DNA from: Alnus glutinosa
Taxonomy: Eukaryota > Streptophyta > Magnoliopsida > Fagales > Betulaceae
Direction: 5' to 3'
Assembly (NCBI RefSeq): GCF_958979055.1
Contig: NC_084888.1
Location: forward strand, 6,557,501 to 6,621,500
DNA length: 64,000 bases
The notes beneath the pieces are model-generated. The model had not been told where the DNA came from, searched no databases, and saw only the letters and a program-made list of their open reading frames with translations. Shown here one piece after another: positions 58,340-64,000 of the stretch (its first letter is position 1; each line of letters starts with the position of its first letter). Both the position numbers and the translations under genes were made by a program.

Positions 58340-58810
58340 GGCTACCAGCAATCAAGGAGAGAGAAAACGAAAGAGAGGGAGGGAGAGAAAAAGAGAAAAG
58401 GAGAGACCTTTGGGGTTTTTTAAGAAAGGAGGACAAGGCTTGAGCCATTTGGTAAGAATCTTAGCCTCTTTCCTTTCTTTTGGCATACAGCCAAGCCAAG
58501 AAGTATAGAAACTAATAATAAAATAAAGAGATAAATGAAAGATAAAAAATACAAAGATTAAGGTGAATTGACCTATCGCCTACATCCACATCCTAAAGCT
58601 TTATTGGCTATATCTTTCTTTGATATTTGATTTGAGTATAATGCTCTAGTTATAGAGTTTTACATGTGATTTGAATAATTTCAAATACAATCATATCCCT
58701 TTGATTAAGGTTAACAAATCTCTTAATTTACGGTAATCAAATTATCGAAATTATTTGATTTATGAAATTCAAAGCAACATTTATCACAAAAGATTTCTAT
58801 CATTTAACAT
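58340..58810. repeat. Dispersed repeat, copy A
   Basis: Shares GAGAGAGAAAACGA.AGAGGG, TTTTTAAG.AAGGAG and CAAGGCT with 61708-61830. Shares TTTATTGGCTA.ATCTTTC, TTTACATGTGATTTGAATAA and TTTCAAATACAA.CATATCC with 61485-61700. The order of the two blocks is swapped between copies, so the ancestral unit is unclear. Confidence 0.6.
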
Positions 58811-59710
58811 GACCCAGCAAGACGAACGGTCGTTAGTGATCATTGATCTTGAACATCAAATAACTGAAGAATGGCTACTATGTTCTGAATTGGAACATCG
58901 GTTGCTAGCTATAACTGGAACTTTGACTTTGACAGTTTTGACTGGTATTGGTTACTTTGACCGGATTTTGACCTCGACGACTTTGGCCAAAATTTTGACA
59001 TCGGAGACTTTGGCCGGAATTTGGACATTGGCTTCTTTTGGCCGAAACGATGCTAATTATGGGCCTGAAATAGGTACGCGGGCTACACATATGCCTCTTG
59101 AACTTTTTTTTTTTTCTTCTTTTTTTTCACTCCTTGAAACACGAACTTTTAAAAATAAAAAATAAAATAAATGCATGCAAAGCCTGTTGGAGGTAGCGTC
59201 ATTGTGAAAGAGGGTTTGTGTTTGTGAAATTGAGATTCGTGCTCTCCGATCTTCTCCTTTTTCTTTTTCTTTTTCTTTTTTTTCACGAACTGAGTGAGAC
59301 CCAGCGACAAAATCATGCCAAATAACAACTAGAACGACAAAATGACAAAATGAGCTCAACAAAGGTGAAGCACAATAAAGCAACGAGGTGATTTTTTTCT
59401 TTCTTGCTTATTTTTGTTTTTTATTGATTTTTTTTTTGCTCCCATCCGATCAAATACAAGTACGCTCACAAGATCTATAGTGAGAAGATCTGCAAAATAT
59501 TGACTATCAAGAACAAGACAACAAAGAAAAAAAAAAAAAACTCTCATATCTCATTTTGTTCACATAATGTGAAAATCAAAGACAAAGCGATAAGAGATTA
59601 AATGGAAAAATAAAATAAAATAAAAATTGAAATCTACATAATCGAAAACTGGGGTTACCTATAGACATCATAGAAACTGAATATAAAATATAGAGAAAAA
59701 AACACATAGA

Positions 59711-59937
59711 GATTAAGGTGATTCGACCTAGGACTAGCAATTATTGACATGACTTACGAATTCAATATGAAATTAAAGGATTATGGTTAAGTTTTTTTAA
59801 CATTTCATTAATTATTTATACACTAAGATTAAGATGGTTCGGCATAAGACTAATAACTATTGACACGACCTACAAATTAGACATAAAATTAAAGGATTAT
59901 GGTTAAGTTTTTTCAACGCTTCATTAATTACTTTCAG
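59711..59937. repeat. 116-bp imperfect tandem duplication
   Basis: Units begin at 59711 and 59827 with GATTAAG.TG.TTCG and share AAATTAAAGGATTATGGTTA and TTCATTAATTA. Noncoding. Confidence 0.65.
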
Positions 59938-60048
59938 TTTCACCATTACGTACAAAACTCAAGACAAACACATAAAACACGAAGTAAATTGACTATCAAG
60001 TTTTCACTTTTCACCCGGTTTCCAACCCAACTGGATTGGATCAAGATC

Positions 60049-60951
60049 CACGGCAATTTTTAAAAATTGTCGTGGCAGCAATAGTTACAATATTAGCCGT
60101 TTATTTATATAAACGGCTCAAACAGGAACCACGTCATTGATCTGCGTGAAGAGATTTAAAATTCTAAAAACTCCTCAATTTTTAATTTTTCTGAATCCTC
60201 TCAGCTCTGCCGTACTCCAGCCCCCATCTCTTCTCCTCCAAAAAAACTCTCCATTTTTTTTCTTCTTCCATTTAGCTCTCCGAAGAAGAAGAAGAACGTA
60301 CAAGGAAGTCTAATGAGTGACAAGTGCAGATCTTGTCTTCTTCTTCAGACAGTTCTCAACCCAGCTCTCAAGGGATCCAGCACGGAACAGGAAAAAGAAG
60401 AGAGACCTAAAAAAAAAACCAGACCACCAGAAAAAGTCCCTCTTCCTCGCCGGAATACACCGTTTTACGTCTGCCGTCAAGCCGCGGATAGGAGTTGGCG
60501 CGTCTTGGCACGGCAAAGATCGCAAGATGCACAGATCTGGGCAACGACGAGCCCAGATCTGTGATATGTGACAATCGTTTGAAAAAGAAAAAAGAAAAAA
60601 AAACTCATTAGCATGGAACTCCTGTGTGTTTTGGATCCCTTGTTTATTTGGCATTTATTGGGACTAGAAATTCCAACACCTTTGATGGAGCTCAAAGAGT
60701 CAGATGGGTCCCAAACAAAGAACCCCATACCCATGGCTATCTTTTCTGAACCCTGAAGAAAAAAATCATACGTAATATGAAAAACTAAAGGCAAGAAAAT
60801 GAGAAGAAGAAGCGTGGAGAAAGTGAATAGAAAGAAAGAAAGAAACTGGTCTGACAGTCGGAATTTTTGTTTTGCATGTAACTTAACGTGGCATAATTCT
60901 GGCCGTTGACGTTAAAATTGCTGATCCGGCAATTTCTAGAAATTGCCGTGG
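60049..60951. mobile_element. Palindrome-bounded element carrying leader/exon-like sequence
   Basis: A perfect or near-perfect palindrome centred on CACGGCAATTTTTAAAAATT (60049-60076) is matched by a second at 60926-60951 (GGCAATTTCTAGAAATTGCC). The interior has a CT-rich leader-like stretch (60225-60290), a GC-richer open region (60313-60571) and a 13-bp hairpin (60530-60563). The class is unknown; a non-autonomous transposon with captured host sequence is the best guess. Confidence 0.35.
60530..60563. repeat. Perfect 13-bp stem hairpin
   Basis: CACAGATCTGGGC (60530-60542) and GCCCAGATCTGTG (60551-60563) flank the 8-nt loop AACGACGA. It is GC-rich in an AT-rich setting. Confidence 0.85.
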
Positions 60952-61459
60952 AATTGCCTATCGAATATCAATCAGTCTATCTCTGATCACCTAGAGCCTT
61001 GTTTCACGAAGACTACGTCCCTACACAATCTCCTAGCTGAGACTCTTCGATCTTCTTCTTTATACTTTTATTTCATCTAAGTTTGCAACCTTTCCCTTTA
61101 GTTCTTTCTTGTAAATGCAGCATAACTCAGAATTCAGCAACAAAAAGAATAAAAATAAAAAATAAAAAAAAAATTAACAAAGTTTTGCCTTTACTTTAAG
61201 CTGGGAAAAGTTTCCCGCAACTCGCAAGGAAAACCTCCCTAACAAAAAATCTAAACATATATTTTCTTTTTCATAGCTAGAGGTCACTTTGAAACACATC
61301 GATCTTCCCTAACCAAGCGGATTGTGTCGTGTCAACCCGTTATTTAAGTAGGTCATGTTAGGGTTGAAGAGTCTTACCCTTTTAGCTAAACGGGTCATTT
61401 CAGGGTTAACCTTTAACGAGTCGAACAGATTGACTCAAACTCGACACGTGAACCCGTTT

Positions 61460-61830
61460 TGCTAGCCCTAGTTCGGCCTATCACCCACATGCACACGTTA
61501 AAGTTTTATTGGCTACATCTTTCATTGATATTTGATTTGAAGGCTCTATTTATAGAGATTTACATGTGATTTGAATAATTTCAAATACAAACATATCCAT
61601 TGAATTATGGTTAACAGATTTCTTGATCTACGTTAATCAAATTATCTAAATTTTTTGATTTATGGGATACAAATCAATATTTTATCACAAATGATTCTAT
61701 CCTTTAACAATGAGAGAGAAAACGAGAGAGGGGGGAGGAGAGAGAAAAAGAGCAAATGAGAAACCTTTAATTTCGAACGTTTTTAAGCAAGGAGACCAGC
61801 CAAGGCTCAAGCTTTTTGGGCATGAATGAG
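61460..61830. repeat. Dispersed repeat, copy B
   Basis: Counterpart of 58340-58810 with its two blocks in the opposite order; see that entry. Confidence 0.55.
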
Positions 61831-62679
61831 AGAGAGAGATAATTGGTCCCAAAAAAAAAAAAAAAAAAAAAAAACCTAAGCTTTATTGGAAAGGTTGAAA
61901 CTTAGAGTGCCCCAAATTTTAATCTCCGGACAAATTATAATGTTTTATAGACACAATAATAATCTCGGAGGTGTTCAGAGAAATACATAAATATTCATGA
62001 AAATAAATATTGATCGATGGAATTTAATTCATAGGCCCTCATTTTATTAGTAATGAACTTATATTAGGTTTTGAATTTATTCCGGGGATACAAAAAAAAA
62101 ATGTTTGTTCCGGGAAAATCTAAAGTGATAAAGGATTTTAATTAAACTAGCACGATGTTTAGATATTTAATTTATATTTAAAAATCAATAATAAGATTAA
62201 GGTAATAAGAAATTAACAATGAAAAATAATAATAATGATAGTGTGATAGTAGTAAATAGTAATAATGGAATTAAAATAGTTAGAGTAATAAATGTTTTAA
62301 GTGGTTAGAAATAAGTTAGCGTGATAATTAATGACATAAAAAAAATATTGGTTAGATAAGTTGTTACTAACTTACTAAATAAGAAGTGGGTCGGATGTAT
62401 TAATTAAAAGAAGTGGTGTGGGGTTAACATGAAATAAATAAAATAAAGGAATAAATGAAATCGGGGCTGTTATGATATTAAGAGAAGGTTGGGGGTTAAG
62501 AGAGAATTTTCAGAAATTAAAACTTGATGGCCAATTGAATAAATGATTTTAGTGTGTGAGTGGATAGATGCTACAAGCATGATGTCATCAATGTCATGAA
62601 TAACAATTTATTCAGGGAAAAAGAAAACCCAAGAAGAAAAAGTACGAATTATGATGACTCGCTTACGTAAACATTGTGT

Positions 62680-63365
62680 CAGCTTCTTGATACATGTTTT
62701 TTTTTCTTTTTTTCCTTTTTTCTTTTTTTTTTTTAAAAAAATTTAGGCCAACTTCGCTTTCACGGGTTACTTGATAATTTCCAATTAGATTTGATATTGT
62801 AAAACTGCCAAATCCAATACTATTATTTTATTAGAAAAATAATAGTGGTTAACCAAAATGACAAATAAATGAAGGAAAATTTCATAAAAAAATGGGGCTT
62901 TATCAACCCAACTTTTGACTTAAAGGAAATGAATTAAGCAACCAAAATTATATATATATATATATATATATTTTCAAGTTTACAGGTGGTGTCAAATATT
63001 GCTAGCCTCAATTTCTTTCCATTAAATAGTTGTTACACAATTACGTGTCCATTACGAAACGGAAAATAGGAAAAGGAATACAACTCCAAAATTTTGAAAA
63101 AATAAATAAATAAATCAAGAACTACCTTGTAAGCATCATGATACATGTTTTAATTATTTTTAGCCAACCTTCCTCTCACGGGCTACTTGATAATTTATAA
63201 TTATATTTGAAATTGGAAAACTGCCAAATCCAATACTATTTACTTTATTAAAAAAAGAATAGTGGTTTAGCAAAAATGGCAAATAAATTAAGGAAAATTT
63301 TCCCGGAATCATGTCAACTTTTGACTTATTGGAAAATAGGAAATGGTTTAAGCACCCATAGTTTG
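62680..63365. repeat. Direct duplication of about 260 bp
   Basis: Blocks near 62687-62945 and 63138-63365 share GATACATGTTTT, CTCACGGG.TACTTGATAAT, AAAACTGCCAAATCCAATAC, AATAGTGGTT and CAACTTTTGACTTA in the same order. Noncoding. Could be local duplication or remnants of terminal repeats. Confidence 0.65.
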
Positions 63366-63642
63366 ATTAATTCCTATCTTCGGGCCCGACAAAAGAAAAG
63401 TAGATTATGGAAGCATAGAATGACTTTTTGGACAAATTAGACTCAAAATTTAAAGGGAGATGTTATTTGATATTCTTTTAACTTTTTTTCAGTTTTTTTA
63501 TTTTTATTTTTTATATGACATTGTCAATTTACCTTTAAATCAATCTCAATTAAAAAAAGAAAAGAAAAGAAATCGATGGAGAACTGACAGTGCCATATTA
63601 ATGAAAAATAATAAGATAATACAAAGTAGCATTTCTCAAATT

Positions 63643-63644
<2 letters not shown>

Positions 63645-63705
<61 letters not shown>
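63645..63705. repeat. (TA)n microsatellite
   Basis: About 60 bp of near-perfect TA repeat, directly at the 3' side of the LINE fragment that follows. Confidence 0.85.
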
Positions 63706-63708
<3 letters not shown>

Positions 63709-64000
63709 TGAACAAAGTAGCCAATCTTCATAGATGTAAACAAATTGATCCCAGAACAGGATCTAGGGAGAGGAAATCTCCCTAAGTACAACAGGCAAAA
63801 TAAAATTAGGACAATCTTCAAGCCAAACAAAATCCATCTCCTTTGAAGAGGCTTCTTTCGCTAGTAGATGAGCAACATTGTTAGCATCTCTTCCCACATG
63901 AGAGATAGAAACTTGTCGTAGCCCTTGCATTTCCATAATTATTCCTTCCACAAAATGTCCAGCAACATCATGGTTGGGGCTTCTTGAATTCACATCATTT
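63706..64000 (-). mobile_element. 3' end of a LINE-type retrotransposon (RNase H domain), partial
   Basis: The minus-strand frame (open from the window edge to a stop at 63763) reads NSRSPNHDVAGHF, then LRQVSISHVGRDANNVAHLL, AKEAS and DFVWLEDCP. This is the C-terminal part of the plant LINE-associated RNase H (RVT_3) family, in which SH.xR.aN..AH.LA is typical. The 3' tail leads into the (TA)n tract at 63645-63705. It continues beyond the window. Confidence 0.8.

Larger units (their letters stand above)
57338..63762. other. Gene-poor right flank with degenerate repeats
   Basis: Contains recurring blocks (58340-58810 and 61460-61830), a 116-bp tandem duplication (59711-59937), a palindrome-bounded element (60049-60951), an end of a hAT-like element near 61454-61472 (ACCCGTTTTGCTAGCCCTA), a 260-bp direct duplication (62680-63365) and AT-rich filler. 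No host gene could be supported. Confidence 0.5.

Noticed and set aside
58905-59090. Repetitive TTTGGCC/TTTGAC stretch as a coding repeat protein
   Set aside because: Short degenerate repeats in a single 136-codon frame with a TTT-rich end; no start context, no family, and probably repeat DNA.

Overview
The window is nuclear DNA of a flowering plant, most likely a woody eudicot. The evidence is split genes with GT-AG introns, plant-specific families (group IIc WRKY, LEA14, NHL-type LEA_2, a PIAL-type SUMO ligase), AT-rich spacers with many microsatellites, and abundant plant-type transposons. Gene models were built by hand from splice sites and reading phase; the species is not identifiable by eye.

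Layout. 1-171: last exon of an unrecognised + strand gene. 1527-4825 (+): six-exon mitochondrial ribosomal protein mL46 gene with an antisense LINE fragment in intron 2. 6984-9074 (+): two-exon WRKY factor. 9425-12651: transposon relics, including a miniature LTR retrotransposon carrying a nested 173-bp hAT-like element, a dead Copia RNase H fragment and a tRNA-derived SINE-like head. 12652-23237 (-): sixteen-exon PIAL-type E3/E4 SUMO ligase gene with a complete 278-bp LTR retrotransposon in its first intron. 27018-27473 and 35155-36215 (+): two LEA14 paralogues in an extended duplication that includes the promoter; one copy lacks the intron. Between them lie a 487-bp MITE, a 494-bp TRIM and fold-back elements. 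36216-43556: LTR debris with 46-bp tandem repeats, a GC-rich fold-back element, a hAT-like element and a Pack-MULE-like element. 43557-44213 and 56675-57337 (+): two membrane-anchored LEA_2 (NHL-type) paralogues, separated by a nested transposon cluster at 45914-54700. 57338-64000: degenerate repeats and, at the right edge, the RNase H end of a non-LTR retrotransposon.

The transposon archaeology is the most informative part. A Copia element (45914-53539) has a 5-bp target duplication. Its right LTR was later hit by a 1323-bp CACTA element (3-bp duplication) and by an element that left a 1559-bp solo LTR (5-bp duplication). Removing both insertions rebuilds an LTR that matches the left one. 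At least two unrelated families of minimal LTR retrotransposons (TRIM/SMART type) are present with primer-binding sites, polypurine tracts and target duplications.

The host genes show no operon-like cooperation. Four of the seven support a stress or membrane LEA_2 theme: two cytosolic LEA14 genes with ABRE-containing promoters and two NHL-like proteins. No CRISPR array, rRNA gene or intact tRNA gene was seen, and no convincing new multi-gene system was found.
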